A stretch of 64,000 bases of DNA from Streptomyces griseofuscus (GCF_014673495.1 NZ_CP051006.1:4340001-4404000); one strand, 5' to 3'. Shown: positions 42,763 through 51,465, counted from the stretch's first letter. Program-made: numbers and translations. Notes: generated by a model from the letters alone, not told the origin.

Positions 42763-44148
42763 ATGACGACTTCACAGGATGCGCTGCTCCCGGGGACCCA
42801 GCGCGCGTTGCTGCACAGGATCGCCGTCGCGCAGAGCGAGGGGCGGGCGCCGTCATTGGTCGCCGCCGTGGTGCGCGGTGGGCAGGCCGTGTGGCACGGT
42901 GCGCGGAGCTCGGTGGACGGGCACGCGCCGGACGAGAACGTGCAGTACCGGATCGGCTCGATCACCAAGACCTTCACGGCCGTACTGGTGATGCGGCTGC
43001 GCGACGAGGGCGTGCTCGACCTCAGCGATCCGCTGGACAAGCATCTGCCGGGCACCGGCGTGAGGGAGGCCACGATTGCCGAACTGCTCGCGCATACCTC
43101 CGGGGTGGCGGCCGAGTCGCCCGGGCCCTGGTGGGAGCGGACGCCCGGCTCCCTGCGGCCCGAACTCGCCGACGTACTCGGCGAACAGCCCCTGCTGCAC
43201 CCCGCGGGCCGCCTGCACCACTACTCCAACACCGGCTACACGCTGCTCGGCGCGCTGGTGGAGGAACTGCGCGGCGCCCCCTGGGAGGAGGTGCTGCGCC
43301 GGGAGATCCTCGAACCGCTCGGTCTGCACCGCACCACCCCCCAGCCGGAAGCCCCGTACGCGGGCGGCTGGGCGGTGCATCCGTGGGCCGACGCCCTGCT
43401 GCCGGAGCCGATGGAGGACCTCGGCCGGATGGCCTCCGCCGGCCAGCTGTGGTCGACCACGGGGGACCTGGCGAAGTTCGCGGTGTTCCTGGCGCGCGGT
43501 GACGAGCGGGTGCTCGGCGCGGAGTCGGTGCGTGAGATGCGGACCCCGGCGGCGCCGGCCGAGGCCCCCGATGTGGTGGACGGGGTCACCTACGGCCTCG
43601 GCATGCAGCTCCACGCCCGCGGCGGACACCTGCTGTTCGGCCACTCCGGCTCGCTGCCCGGCTTCCTGGCGAACCTCACCATCAGCCTGGAGGACGACGT
43701 GGCCGCGGTGGTGCTCGCCAACTGCACCAGCGGACCGTCCTTGGGCGCGGTCGGCGATGACCTCGTACGGATCGTCGCCGAGGCGGAGCCCCGCATCCCC
43801 GAGCCCTGGCGCCCGCTGCGTGAGGTCGACCCGGCGGTGCTGGAGTTGGCCGGGCAGTGGTACTGGGGGACCGGTGCCTTCGGCCTGCGGGTGACTGCCG
43901 ACGGCCACATCTCGCTCGGCCCGCTGACCGGCGGCGGTCGCGGATCCCGCTTCCGGCCGAACGGCGACGGCACCTGGACGGGTCTGGAGGACTACTACGC
44001 CGGGGAGCTGCTGCGGCCCGTACGGCGGCCGGACGGGTCCCTGAGCCACCTCGACCTCGGCTCGTTCGTGTTCACCCGGCAGCCGTACGACCCCGAGGCC
44101 CCGGTGCCGGGCGGCGTGGACCCGCAGGGCTGGCGGGGCATCAAGTAG
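42763..44148 (+). CDS. Serine hydrolase, beta-lactamase (class C)/PBP4* family
   Basis: 461 residues from ATG 42763 (MTTSQDALLPGTQRALLHRI). The catalytic S66-I-T-K69 gives SxxK, Y154-S-N156 is the second motif, and HSGS near residue 293 takes the place of KTG. This pattern is typical of D-aminopeptidase/esterase-type members. No signal peptide is visible, so it is probably cytoplasmic and not a secreted beta-lactamase. The C-terminal 110 residues form a lipocalin-like extra domain (WYWGTGAFGLRVTADGHISL). The open frame upstream belongs to the broken kinase gene. Confidence 0.88.
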   Translation: MTTSQDALLPGTQRALLHRIAVAQSEGRAPSLVAAVVRGGQAVWHGARSSVDGHAPDENVQYRIGSITKTFTAVLVMRLRDEGVLDLSDPLDKHLPGTGVREATIAELLAHTSGVAAESPGPWWERTPGSLRPELADVLGEQPLLHPAGRLHHYSNTGYTLLGALVEELRGAPWEEVLRREILEPLGLHRTTPQPEAPYAGGWAVHPWADALLPEPMEDLGRMASAGQLWSTTGDLAKFAVFLARGDERVLGAESVREMRTPAAPAEAPDVVDGVTYGLGMQLHARGGHLLFGHSGSLPGFLANLTISLEDDVAAVVLANCTSGPSLGAVGDDLVRIVAEAEPRIPEPWRPLREVDPAVLELAGQWYWGTGAFGLRVTADGHISLGPLTGGGRGSRFRPNGDGTWTGLEDYYAGELLRPVRRPDGSLSHLDLGSFVFTRQPYDPEAPVPGGVDPQGWRGIK

Positions 44149-44167
44149 GCGGGAGACAAGCGGGGTT

Positions 44168-44201
44168 GCCTCCTCTGTTTCACGTGAAACAGACGAGGCA
44201 C
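44168..44201. terminator. parS: Hairpin built on parS site 9
   Basis: TGCCTCCTCTGTTTCAC pairs with GTGAAACAGACGAGGCA over 17 bp with one mismatch. The parS core (44177–44190) forms its apex. It lies between the convergent serine-hydrolase and GNAT genes and can act as a bidirectional terminator. Confidence 0.7.
44177..44190. other. parS: parS site 9
   Basis: Exact GTTTCACGTGAAAC between convergent genes. Confidence 0.95.
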
Positions 44202-44243
44202 CCCTTTGTCGTACTCTGCTCCCCGTCATCGGAGCGGGGAGGG

Positions 44244-44696
44244 TCAGAGGCGCAGCTTGAAGCCCTCGTGCGACGCGGTGAACCCGAGCCGCTCATAGAA
44301 GCGGTGGGCGTCCGGACGCTTCTTGTCGGACGTCAGCTGCACCATCACGCAGTCGAGCCGTCGGGCCGTGTCGACGGCCCACTGGATCAGTTCGGTGCCC
44401 AGCCCACTGCCCCGCTCGTCCGCGTGGATGCGAACGGCCTCGATCAGCGCACGGGTCGCGCCCCGGTGGGACAGCCCGGGAATGATCGTGAGCTGGAGGG
44501 TGCCGATCACCCGGCCGTCGCGCACGGCGACGACGAGGTGCTGGTTCGGGTCCGCCGCCAGCCGCTCCAGCGCCGCCCGGTACGGCGTCAGATCATCGGG
44601 AGACTCCCGCTGTGCGCCCAGTGGATCGTCGGCGAGCATCGCGACGATCGCCGGAAGGTCGTCCTCGGCCGCGGCCCGTATCTCAAGATCTCCCAT
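44244..44696 (-). CDS. GNAT acetyltransferase
   Basis: 150 residues (MGDLEIRAAAEDDLPAIVAM). The acetyl-CoA motif HADERGSGLGTELIQWAV is followed by the C-terminal HRFYERLGF typical of single-domain GNATs. Substrate unknown. It starts 9 nt after the MarR gene stop, so the two are one transcript. Confidence 0.9.
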   Translation of the reverse strand: MGDLEIRAAAEDDLPAIVAMLADDPLGAQRESPDDLTPYRAALERLAADPNQHLVVAVRDGRVIGTLQLTIIPGLSHRGATRALIEAVRIHADERGSGLGTELIQWAVDTARRLDCVMVQLTSDKKRPDAHRFYERLGFTASHEGFKLRL

Positions 44697-44705
44697 ACCC
44701 GCACT

Positions 44706-45164
44706 CTATGCAGGGACGTTCAGCGACTCCACCACCCGTACCAGCGGCGCCAGTTCGGGATTCTTGGAAGCCCCGTCCAGGGCCTCGCGCAGGGCGCCGT
44801 CATTGGTGGGGCGCGCCTCTTCGAGAAGCCGCAGGCCCGCCTCGGTGACGTTGGTGTAGATGCCGCGCCGGTCCGTCGGGCACAGATAGCGCTCCAGCAG
44901 ACCGCGGTCCTCCAGACGGGTCACCAGGCGTGTGGTGGCGCTCTGGCTGAGTACGACGGCCTCGGCGACCTGCTTCATCTGGAGATGCCCGCCCTCACCG
45001 TCGTGCTGTCGGCTCAGCACATCGAGCAGTGAGTACTCGCGCACGCTGAGGTCGTGCCCGGCCTGGAGGGCGCGCTCGATATGCGCCTCGATCCGGCCGT
45101 GCAGCGCAGAGAGGGCGCACCAGCCCTGGGCGAGGGCGGTGAGGGCGGGGTCCGTCGCTGTCAT
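44706..45164 (-). CDS. MarR-family regulator
   Basis: 152 residues from ATG 45164 behind GGAGGAG (MTATDPALTALAQGWCALSA). Winged-helix core: LSVREYSLLDVLSRQ, LQMKQVAEAVVLSQSATTRLVTRLEDRGLLER and the wing DRRGIYTNVTEAG. Divergent from an MFS exporter, the usual repressor/efflux pairing. The gap carries a CTTGCA-N13-TGCAAG dyad. Confidence 0.92.
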   Translation of the reverse strand: MTATDPALTALAQGWCALSALHGRIEAHIERALQAGHDLSVREYSLLDVLSRQHDGEGGHLQMKQVAEAVVLSQSATTRLVTRLEDRGLLERYLCPTDRRGIYTNVTEAGLRLLEEARPTNDGALREALDGASKNPELAPLVRVVESLNVPA

Positions 45165-45228
45165 GGGCGTTCTCCTCCGTCTCGGAGTGGTTGTCCCCAG
45201 GGTAGACCACTGCCCGCAATAGCCAGCT

Positions 45229-45253
45229 CTTGCAATTAAGCCGCGTCTGCAAG
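45229..45253. promoter_or_regulatory. Candidate MarR operator
   Basis: CTTGCA (45229–45234) and TGCAAG (45248–45253) form an inverted repeat with a 13-bp spacer in the 144-bp gap between the divergent marR and MFS genes. A further TGCAAT half-site follows near 45289. Confidence 0.45.
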
Positions 45254-45308
45254 TATTGTCGAAACCCGCAAAGCGCTCATGCAATCGTCTGGGAAGGTGT
45301 ACCCCCAC

Positions 45309-46520
45309 ATGCCTCTCGCGCTTCTGGCCCTCGCGATCGGGGCCTTCGGAATCGGCACCACCGAGTTCGTGATCATGGGCTTGCTGCCCGAGGTCGCGGG
45401 CGACTTCGGCGTCTCCATCCCCACGGCCGGCCTGCTCGTGACCGGCTACGCACTCGGCGTGGTCATCGGCGCCCCGCTGATGACCGTGCTCGGCACCAGG
45501 ATCCCGCGCAAGCGGATGCTGATGCTGCTGATGGGTCTCTTCATCGCCGGGAACCTGCTGTCCGCCCTCGCCCCCGCCTTCGCGATCATGGTGATCGGAC
45601 GAGTGATCGCCTCACTCGCCCACGGTGCCTTCTTCGGCATCGGTTCGGTCGTCGCGGCAGAGCTGGTCGCGCCCCAGAAGAAGGCCGGCGCCATCGCCAT
45701 GATGTTCACCGGTCTGACGGTCGCCAATGTCATCGGCGTCCCACTGGGCACGCTGATCGGCCAGCACGTCGGCTGGCGTGTCACCTTCGCGGTCGTCGCC
45801 GGACTCGGTGTCATCGGTCTCGCCGGCATCGCCAAGCTGGTGCCCGAGCTGCCCCGGCCCGAGGGCGTGCACCTGCGCCACGAGCTGGCCGCCTTCAAGA
45901 ACGCCCAGGTCCTGCTGGCCATGGCGATGACCGTCCTCGGCTTCGGCGGCGTCTTCGCGGCCGTCACCTACATCGCGCCGATGATGACCCACGTCGCGGG
46001 CTTCGCAGACGGCTCGGTCACCTGGCTGCTGGTCCTGTTCGGCCTCGGCATGGTCGGTGGCAACCTCGTCGGCGGCAGGTTCGCCGACCGCGCCCTGATG
46101 CCGATGCTCTACATCTCGCTCGGCGCCCTGGCCGTCGTCCTCGCCCTGTTCACGCTGACCGCCCACAACAAGATCGCGGCCGCCGTGACCATCGCCCTGA
46201 TCGGTGCCCTCGGCTTCGCCACCGTCCCGCCGTTGCAGAAGCGTGTTCTCGACCACGCCCATGGCGCGCCGACGCTCGCCTCGGCCGTGAACATCGGCGC
46301 CTTCAACCTGGGCAACGCCCTCTCCGCCTGGCTCGGCGGACTGGTGATTTCGGCCGGCCTCGGCTACACGGCCCCCAACTGGGTCGGTGCCGCGCTCGCC
46401 GCGGCCGCCCTGGTTCTTGCCGTCCTCTCGGCCGCCCTGGAGCGCCGCGAGACCCCGCACGGCGCCACCGCGGCCGCCTTCGCCGCGCCCGCCGACCGGC
46501 CCGCCGCCGTCCACCACTGA
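45309..46520 (+). CDS. MFS efflux transporter (DHA1, AraJ-like)
   Basis: 403 residues from ATG 45309 with GGAAGGTG upstream (MPLALLALAIGAFGIGTTEF). GAFGIGTTEFVIMGLLPEVA is the hallmark first helix of the arabinose-efflux/chloramphenicol-type DHA1 group. The loop GAPLMTVLGTRIPRKRMLM is motif A. Twelve helices predicted. Probably repressed by the divergent MarR. A GlcG-like gene follows 118 nt later and may be co-transcribed. Confidence 0.92.
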   Translation: MPLALLALAIGAFGIGTTEFVIMGLLPEVAGDFGVSIPTAGLLVTGYALGVVIGAPLMTVLGTRIPRKRMLMLLMGLFIAGNLLSALAPAFAIMVIGRVIASLAHGAFFGIGSVVAAELVAPQKKAGAIAMMFTGLTVANVIGVPLGTLIGQHVGWRVTFAVVAGLGVIGLAGIAKLVPELPRPEGVHLRHELAAFKNAQVLLAMAMTVLGFGGVFAAVTYIAPMMTHVAGFADGSVTWLLVLFGLGMVGGNLVGGRFADRALMPMLYISLGALAVVLALFTLTAHNKIAAAVTIALIGALGFATVPPLQKRVLDHAHGAPTLASAVNIGAFNLGNALSAWLGGLVISAGLGYTAPNWVGAALAAAALVLAVLSAALERRETPHGATAAAFAAPADRPAAVHH

Positions 46521-46638
46521 GCCACCGCGGTCTGCGGCCATGCGCGGTCCACGGTCACCCGCACCGAACCGCGGCGCGCCCCACCCGGCAAGTCCCCACA
46601 AGCACCATCCCCCACCGCAACACCGAGGAGAACCTTCC

Positions 46639-47058
46639 ATGAGCACCACCGCCGTCGCCCCGCTCACCACCGAGGACGCCGAACTGCTCGTCGCCACGGC
46701 CCGCCGGGCGGCCGAGGAGGCGGGAGTCACCGTCAGCGTCACCGTCCTGGACGCCGGCGGCCATCTGCTCGCCTTCCGCCGGGACGACCGGGCGGTGCTG
46801 ATCTCCGGCGAGACCAGCACCCGCAAGGCCTACACCGCGCTCCAGCTGAACGCCCCCACCGCCGACCTGGTCGACGCCGTACAGCCGGGCGGTCTCTTCC
46901 ACACGCTGCCCACGGCCCTCGACCGGCCGCTGCTGTTCATCGCGGGCGGCGCCCCCGTCCACCGCGAGGGCCGGCTGATCGGCGCGGTCGGCGTCGGCGG
47001 CGGCGCTCCGGAGCAGGACCACGGCTTCGCCACCGCTGCCGTACAGGCCCTCGCCTGA
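46639..47058 (+). CDS. GlcG/HbpS-type (DUF336) protein
   Basis: 139 residues from ATG 46639 behind GAGGAG. The family pattern is TTEDAELLVATARRAAEEAGVTVSVTVLDAGGHLLAFRRDD, then STRKAYTALQLN and GGAPVHREGRLIGAVGVGGG. Relatives include heme-binding HbpS and glycolate-cluster GlcG, and the biochemical role is often unknown. There is no signal peptide, unlike HbpS. It follows the MFS gene and ends at a hairpin (47080–47112). Confidence 0.88.
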   Translation: MSTTAVAPLTTEDAELLVATARRAAEEAGVTVSVTVLDAGGHLLAFRRDDRAVLISGETSTRKAYTALQLNAPTADLVDAVQPGGLFHTLPTALDRPLLFIAGGAPVHREGRLIGAVGVGGGAPEQDHGFATAAVQALA

Positions 47059-47079
47059 TCGACCCGGTCCGCAACGGAC

Positions 47080-47112
47080 ACAGGCCCCGTCGCTTCGAGC
47101 GGCGGGGCCTGT
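47080..47112. terminator. Bidirectional terminator
   Basis: ACAGGCCCCG (47080–47089) and CGGGGCCTGT (47103–47112) form a perfect 10-bp stem between the convergent GlcG-like gene and the tandem GNAT gene. Confidence 0.75.
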
Positions 47113-47129
47113 CGGCGTCGTACGACGTC

Positions 47130-47996
47130 TCAGCCGGCGGCCACCGTCAGCGGGGCGAATCTGCGCGTCCAGTCGCCCGGAAGCTCCGTGATGCCGTACG
47201 TCATCACCGAGTTGTGCGTCACCGAGGCCAGCCCCCGGGCCTTGGCCCAGGTCAGCAACTCCTCGTGGCGTACGTCGATGTCGGTGCGCAGCGGGCGGTC
47301 CGTGCCGGCCGCCAGTGAGGCGATCAGGGCCTGGGCGGTCTCCGTGTCCCGGGCGATCAGCGGGCCGACGACATGGGTGTCCATGTTGGGCCACGCGGCC
47401 GCGTAGCCGATGATCCGGCCGTCCTCCTCGGCCACCCGCAGCTGGTCCGCGAAGGCCGGGAGCCGTGCGATGAGCGGTGTCCGGTCGGCGCCGAATGCCT
47501 CCTCGTCCACGCACAGGATCCGGGGAAGATCCTCCGCGGTGGCGGCCCGCGTCGTGACCCCGAGGTCCGAACCGCCGGGAGAGAAGCGGCCCCTGAGCAT
47601 CTCCGCCCGGCCCGTCACCTTGAAGCCCAGCTCCTCGTACAGAGGGCGGCCCTTCTCCGTGGCGTACAGGGTCAGCGGGGTGCCGTCCATGGCGGACACC
47701 ACATGCCGCATCAGGCGGCGGCCGACACCCCTGCGGGCGTGGCGTTCGGCAACCAGCACCATGCCGATGGCGCCGAGTTCCGGTTGTCCCCAGGAGCCGT
47801 ACTCGGTGATGACGCACGCGGCGACGAGACCACCCTGAGGGTCGTCGATGCCGTAGCCGCGCCCGGCGGTGAGGAGGAAGCCCCACTTGTGTTCCTCGCG
47901 TGGCCACCCCCGGTCCTCGGACAGGTCGGCGCAGGCGGTGAGATCGCGCAGCGTCAGACGACGGATGGGCAGTGCGTCGAGGGAAGGAGTTGGCAC
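47130..47996 (-). CDS. Tandem-domain GNAT acetyltransferase
   Basis: 288 residues from GTG 47996 (MPTPSLDALPIRRLTLRDLT), with no strong ribosome-binding site seen. The N-terminal GNAT domain has AIGMVLVAERHARRGVGRRLMRH (about residues 70–92, RxxGxG) and YEELGFK. The second half, starting TTRAATAEDLPRILCVDEEA, is a degenerate GNAT-like domain (GYAAAWPNMDTHVVGPLIAR) as in Eis-like or two-domain GNAT proteins. Substrate unknown. parS site 10 lies 41 bp upstream. Confidence 0.85.
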   Translation of the reverse strand: MPTPSLDALPIRRLTLRDLTACADLSEDRGWPREEHKWGFLLTAGRGYGIDDPQGGLVAACVITEYGSWGQPELGAIGMVLVAERHARRGVGRRLMRHVVSAMDGTPLTLYATEKGRPLYEELGFKVTGRAEMLRGRFSPGGSDLGVTTRAATAEDLPRILCVDEEAFGADRTPLIARLPAFADQLRVAEEDGRIIGYAAAWPNMDTHVVGPLIARDTETAQALIASLAAGTDRPLRTDIDVRHEELLTWAKARGLASVTHNSVMTYGITELPGDWTRRFAPLTVAAG

Positions 47997-48036
47997 GCAC
48001 GTCAGGCTGTCCGAAGGGAACCCCCGGCGTCCACCC

Positions 48037-48050
48037 GTTTCACGTGAAAC
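48037..48050. other. parS: parS site 10
   Basis: Exact GTTTCACGTGAAAC in the 88-bp gap between the NUDIX and tandem GNAT genes. Confidence 0.95.
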
Positions 48051-48084
48051 ATCGCTCCGTCCGCCACCCGGCAGGACGCGCCCG

Positions 48085-48567
48085 CTACCCCAGGTCGGGG
48101 GCGTGCATGGCGCGTACGCCCTCGATGTTGCCGTCCAGATAGTGCCGCAGTGACAGCGGGACGAGATGGACGGACGCGATGCCGACACGGGTGAACGGGA
48201 CGCGGACGATCTCGTACTCGCCGGCGGGCTCCTCCACCTCCGGGCCATGGCGCAGGGACGGGTCCATGGACGCCAGTCGGCAGACGAAAAAGTGCTGCAC
48301 CTTCACGCCGGTCGCGCCACCGTCCTCACCGATGTGCTCCACGGTGTCCACGAAACACGGCACCACATCGCTGATCTTGGCGCCCAGTTCCTCGTACACC
48401 TCCCGGTGCAGGGCGTCGACGACGGTCGAGTCCTCGGGATCGACCCCGCCTCCGGGGGTCACCCAGTAGGGATCGACGCCGGGCTTGGTGCGCTTGATCA
48501 GGATCAGGTCGTCGCCGTCCAGCAGAACGGCACGGGCGGTGCGCTTGACCACGGGTCGGACGGTCAT
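48085..48567 (-). CDS. NUDIX hydrolase
   Basis: 160 residues from ATG 48567. NUDIX box G-GGVDPEDSTVVDALHREVYEELGAK (about residues 39–64) fits GX5EX7REUXEEXGU. Likely hydrolyses a nucleoside-diphosphate-linked compound; the substrate cannot be named. The preceding bases carry the variant parS site 11. Confidence 0.92.
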   Translation of the reverse strand: MTVRPVVKRTARAVLLDGDDLILIKRTKPGVDPYWVTPGGGVDPEDSTVVDALHREVYEELGAKISDVVPCFVDTVEHIGEDGGATGVKVQHFFVCRLASMDPSLRHGPEVEEPAGEYEIVRVPFTRVGIASVHLVPLSLRHYLDGNIEGVRAMHAPDLG

Positions 48568-48588
48568 GGGAGAAATGTGGCCCGGCTG

Positions 48589-48602
48589 GTTCCACGTGAA
48601 AC
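48589..48602. other. parS: parS-like site 11 (one change)
   Basis: GTTCCACGTGAAAC, one change (T4 to C) from parS, 22 bp upstream of the NUDIX start codon. Confidence 0.75.
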
Positions 48603-48648
48603 ATCGCAAAGCGGAACCGGTTGACCGCGCTGCGTGGCCCTGGGGGCG

Positions 48649-49554
48649 TCAGCCCCAGCTCGCGGCCGCCCGCAGCAGCCCCTCGTGGGCGCGGGCCATG
48701 GTCGGCAGGGCGAGTGTGCCCGTGCGGACCACCAGGAAATAGGTGCGCAGCGGCGGCACCACCGGGTCGTGCAGGGCCACGACCGCGCCCCGGTCGAGGG
48801 CCGGTGCGCAGAGATAGCGGGGAAGTACGGCCACGCCCGCGCCCGCGCTCGCACAGGCGAGGGCGGCCCGCAGATCGGGGGCGACGACCGTGCCGGGGGC
48901 GGCGGGGCGGGCGTCGAAGACGGAGGCCCAGTAGCGGGAGACGAAGGGCAGCGACTCATGGACGTCGATCACGGGCAGGTCCTGGAGGGCGGGCGCCCCC
49001 TTCAGTCGTAGCGCGTCGGGGTCGAGGCGCTTCGCCCAGCGGGGAGCGGCGACCAGCACATGCTCCTCGTCGCAGAGCGCCGTCGCACTGAACAGGGCGC
49101 CGCGCGGTCGGACGGTGCTGATCGCCAGATCGTGGTGACCGGCCGCGAGTCCCTCCAGCACCTCCTCCGAGGCCCCGAAGGAGGCGCGCAGCGCGAAGCC
49201 CCGATGGCTCTTCCCGGTCAGTTCCGCGAGGGCGGGCAGGGCGCGTTCGGCGGTGAACTCCGGGGGCCCGGCCAGATGCAGGGTCGTCGGCGAGGACTCG
49301 TCGTCCGGGCGGGACTCGGCTATCTCCACCAGTGCGTCGAGGTGGGGTGCGGCCTTGTGAGCGAGTTCGTCGCCGATGCTGGTCGGGGTGACCCCGCGCG
49401 CCTGGCGCAGGAAGAGGGGCTTTCCCAGCTGGCGTTCCAGGGTGCGGATCTGTGAGGTGACGGCGGGCTGGGAGAGGCCGAGCAGGGCCGCGGCGCGAGT
49501 GAAGGAACCGGCCCGGTGCACGGTGACGAAGGTGCGCAGCAAGGCCAGATCCAT
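48649..49554 (-). CDS. LysR-family regulator
   Basis: 301 residues (MDLALLRTFVTVHRAGSFTR). The HTH is AALLGLSQPAVTSQIRTLERQLGKPLFLR, with a substrate-binding domain of usual length. The target may be its own upstream region, where an AT-rich near-palindrome CTATAAATATGTCGATAG (49603–49620) contains a T-N11-A arrangement. No divergent structural gene is present. Confidence 0.92.
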   Translation of the reverse strand: MDLALLRTFVTVHRAGSFTRAAALLGLSQPAVTSQIRTLERQLGKPLFLRQARGVTPTSIGDELAHKAAPHLDALVEIAESRPDDESSPTTLHLAGPPEFTAERALPALAELTGKSHRGFALRASFGASEEVLEGLAAGHHDLAISTVRPRGALFSATALCDEEHVLVAAPRWAKRLDPDALRLKGAPALQDLPVIDVHESLPFVSRYWASVFDARPAAPGTVVAPDLRAALACASAGAGVAVLPRYLCAPALDRGAVVALHDPVVPPLRTYFLVVRTGTLALPTMARAHEGLLRAAASWG

Positions 49555-49703
49555 GGCATGCCCTCCCCTGCCCTCGCCCTTGTCCGGCCCCGGCAGGCGT
49601 CAACTATAAATATGTCGATAGGCCCCTGTCGCTAGCGTGATTGGACACTGACGGAGAGTCAACTAGCCTTGTTCGCAAGGTTCTTCGCAAGCGGAACCGG
49701 AGG

Positions 49704-49736
49704 CGGTCCGAGCCACGAGGGGGGAGGCTCGGACCG
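49704..49736 (-). terminator. Terminator of the PLP-enzyme operon
   Basis: CGGTCCGAGCC (49704–49714) and GGCTCGGACCG (49726–49736) form an 11-bp perfect stem with an 11-nt loop. It lies 56 bp past the stop at 49792. Confidence 0.75.
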
Positions 49737-49791
49737 TCGTACGACAGGGCAGGACGGCGCCTGCACGGGCCGGGTCGGCGGAGGCGCCGGG

Positions 49792-50940
49792 TTACTCCGC
49801 CGACTCGTCCAGGGCGCGCAGGATGTCCGCCACCAGGTCCTCGGGATCCTCGGCGCCGACGGACATCCGGACGAAGCCCTCAGGGACGGCGTCCCCGCCC
49901 CAGCGGCCGCGGCGCTCGGCCGTGGAGCGCACCCCGCCGAAGCTCGTCGCGTCCTCCACCAGCCGCAGGGCGGCGAGAAAACGCTCGGCACGCGCACGCG
50001 TGGGCATCGTGAACGAGACGACGCAGCCGTAGCGGCGCATCTGCCGCGAAGCGATCGGGTGCGCGGGGTCGTCCGGCAGCCCGGGATAGCGCAGATCCAT
50101 GACCTCAGGGCGCTGCCGCAGGGCCTCGGCGACGATGAGCGCGGTGTCGTTCTGCCGGTCCACGCGCAGCTGGATCGTGGCGATGGAGCGATGCGCGAGC
50201 CACGCCTCCATCGGCCCCGGGATCGCCCCGACGATCTTGCGCCAGCGGCGTACGGCCGCCATCGCCTCGGCGTCCCGGCCTGCCACGTACCCGAGCAGGA
50301 CGTCGCCGTGCCCGGTGAGCTGCTTGGTGCCGCTGGCCACGGTGAAATCGGCGCCCAGGGCCAGCGGGCGCTGGCCGAGCGGCGTGGCGAGGGTGTTGTC
50401 CACGGCCACCAGGGTGCCCTGGGCATGCGCCGCGACCGCAAGACGTCGGATGTCGCACACATCGAGCCCCGGGTTCGACGGGGACTCGATCCACAGCAGC
50501 CGGGCCCCCTCCAGGGCCTCCAGCTGGGCGTCCCCGCCGGTGGGGGCGGTGCGCACCTCGACGCCGTACGCCTCCAGCTGGGCGCGGACCAGCGGCAGTG
50601 CCTGGTAGCCGTCGGACGGCAGCACCACCGCGTCCCCGGCGCGCAGCTGGGAGAACAGCACGGCGGAGATCGCGGCCATGCCGGAGGCGAACACCAGCGT
50701 CTCGACGTCCGGCCGCCCGGGAGCCTCCAGCTCGCCGATGGCGTTCTCCAGCAGCGTCCAGGTCGGGTTGTCGTCACGGCCGTAGGAGTACGGCCCCGTC
50801 ACCTCGCCCGGCAGATGGAAGTGCGCGGCGAAGACGGGGCCCGGCAGCGTCGGCTCGTGCTTGACCGGCTCGGGCAGCCCGGCCCGGACCGCACGGGTGC
50901 CGTCACCCACGGGCCCCTCGTCCACGGTTGCGTCGCTCAT
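49792..50940 (-). CDS. Cystathionine gamma-synthase/lyase-family PLP enzyme
   Basis: Cys/Met-metabolism fold I enzyme. 382 residues. PLP lysine in VASGTKQLTGHGDVLLGYV (near residue 208), phosphate-binding FASGMAAISAVLF (near 85), and Tyr/Arg of YSYGRDDNPTW (near 52). Whether it is a synthase, a gamma-lyase or another beta/gamma-eliminase cannot be decided from these motifs. Its ATG overlaps the LMW phosphatase stop by 4 nt. Confidence 0.88.
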   Translation of the reverse strand: MSDATVDEGPVGDGTRAVRAGLPEPVKHEPTLPGPVFAAHFHLPGEVTGPYSYGRDDNPTWTLLENAIGELEAPGRPDVETLVFASGMAAISAVLFSQLRAGDAVVLPSDGYQALPLVRAQLEAYGVEVRTAPTGGDAQLEALEGARLLWIESPSNPGLDVCDIRRLAVAAHAQGTLVAVDNTLATPLGQRPLALGADFTVASGTKQLTGHGDVLLGYVAGRDAEAMAAVRRWRKIVGAIPGPMEAWLAHRSIATIQLRVDRQNDTALIVAEALRQRPEVMDLRYPGLPDDPAHPIASRQMRRYGCVVSFTMPTRARAERFLAALRLVEDATSFGGVRSTAERRGRWGGDAVPEGFVRMSVGAEDPEDLVADILRALDESAE

Positions 50941-51458
50941 GCGGCCCGTCCCTCCAGGTGTTCCCGTACGGCGGCGAGCAGTCCGGTGCTCGCCTCCTCC
51001 ACCATCTCAAGGCATTCCGCGAAACCGTCCGGGCCGCCGTAGTACGGGTCCGGCACATCGAGATCGCCGCCCAGGGAATCGTCCGGCGCGAGGACGCCGG
51101 TCGAGCGGTGGGCGTAGGCGCGCAGCAGGCGGACCTTGCGCGCGTCGTCCTCGGTGGGCGCCAGGCGGCGCAGGTCCCGCAGATGACCGGTGTCGAGGGC
51201 GATCACGAGGTCGCGGCGGGCGAACCAGGACGGCTGGAACCGGCGTGCGATGTGGTCGCAGTCGTAGCCGCTGTCTCGGAGGACGGTGACGGTGCGCGGG
51301 TCGGCGGCCTCGCCCTCGTGCCAGCCGCCGGTGCCCGCGCTGTCGATCTCCACCCGGTCCGTCAGGCCGGCCTCCGCCACCCGTGCGCGGAAGACGTACT
51401 CGGCCATCGGGGAACGGCAGATGTTGCCGGTGCACACGAAGCAGACGCGGTAGGTCAT
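50937..51458 (-). CDS. Low-molecular-weight protein-tyrosine phosphatase
   Basis: 173 residues (MTYRVCFVCTGNICRSPMAE). The phosphate loop C9-TGNIC-R15-S fits CX5RS. The general acid Asp lies in DVPDPYYGG near residue 135. It is coupled to the PLP enzyme downstream and lies 7 nt after the holin-like gene, so three genes form an operon. S. coelicolor PtpA of this class affects secondary metabolism when overexpressed; I infer only family membership here. Confidence 0.94.
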   Translation of the reverse strand: MTYRVCFVCTGNICRSPMAEYVFRARVAEAGLTDRVEIDSAGTGGWHEGEAADPRTVTVLRDSGYDCDHIARRFQPSWFARRDLVIALDTGHLRDLRRLAPTEDDARKVRLLRAYAHRSTGVLAPDDSLGGDLDVPDPYYGGPDGFAECLEMVEEASTGLLAAVREHLEGRAA

Positions 51459-51465
51459 GGGGCGC

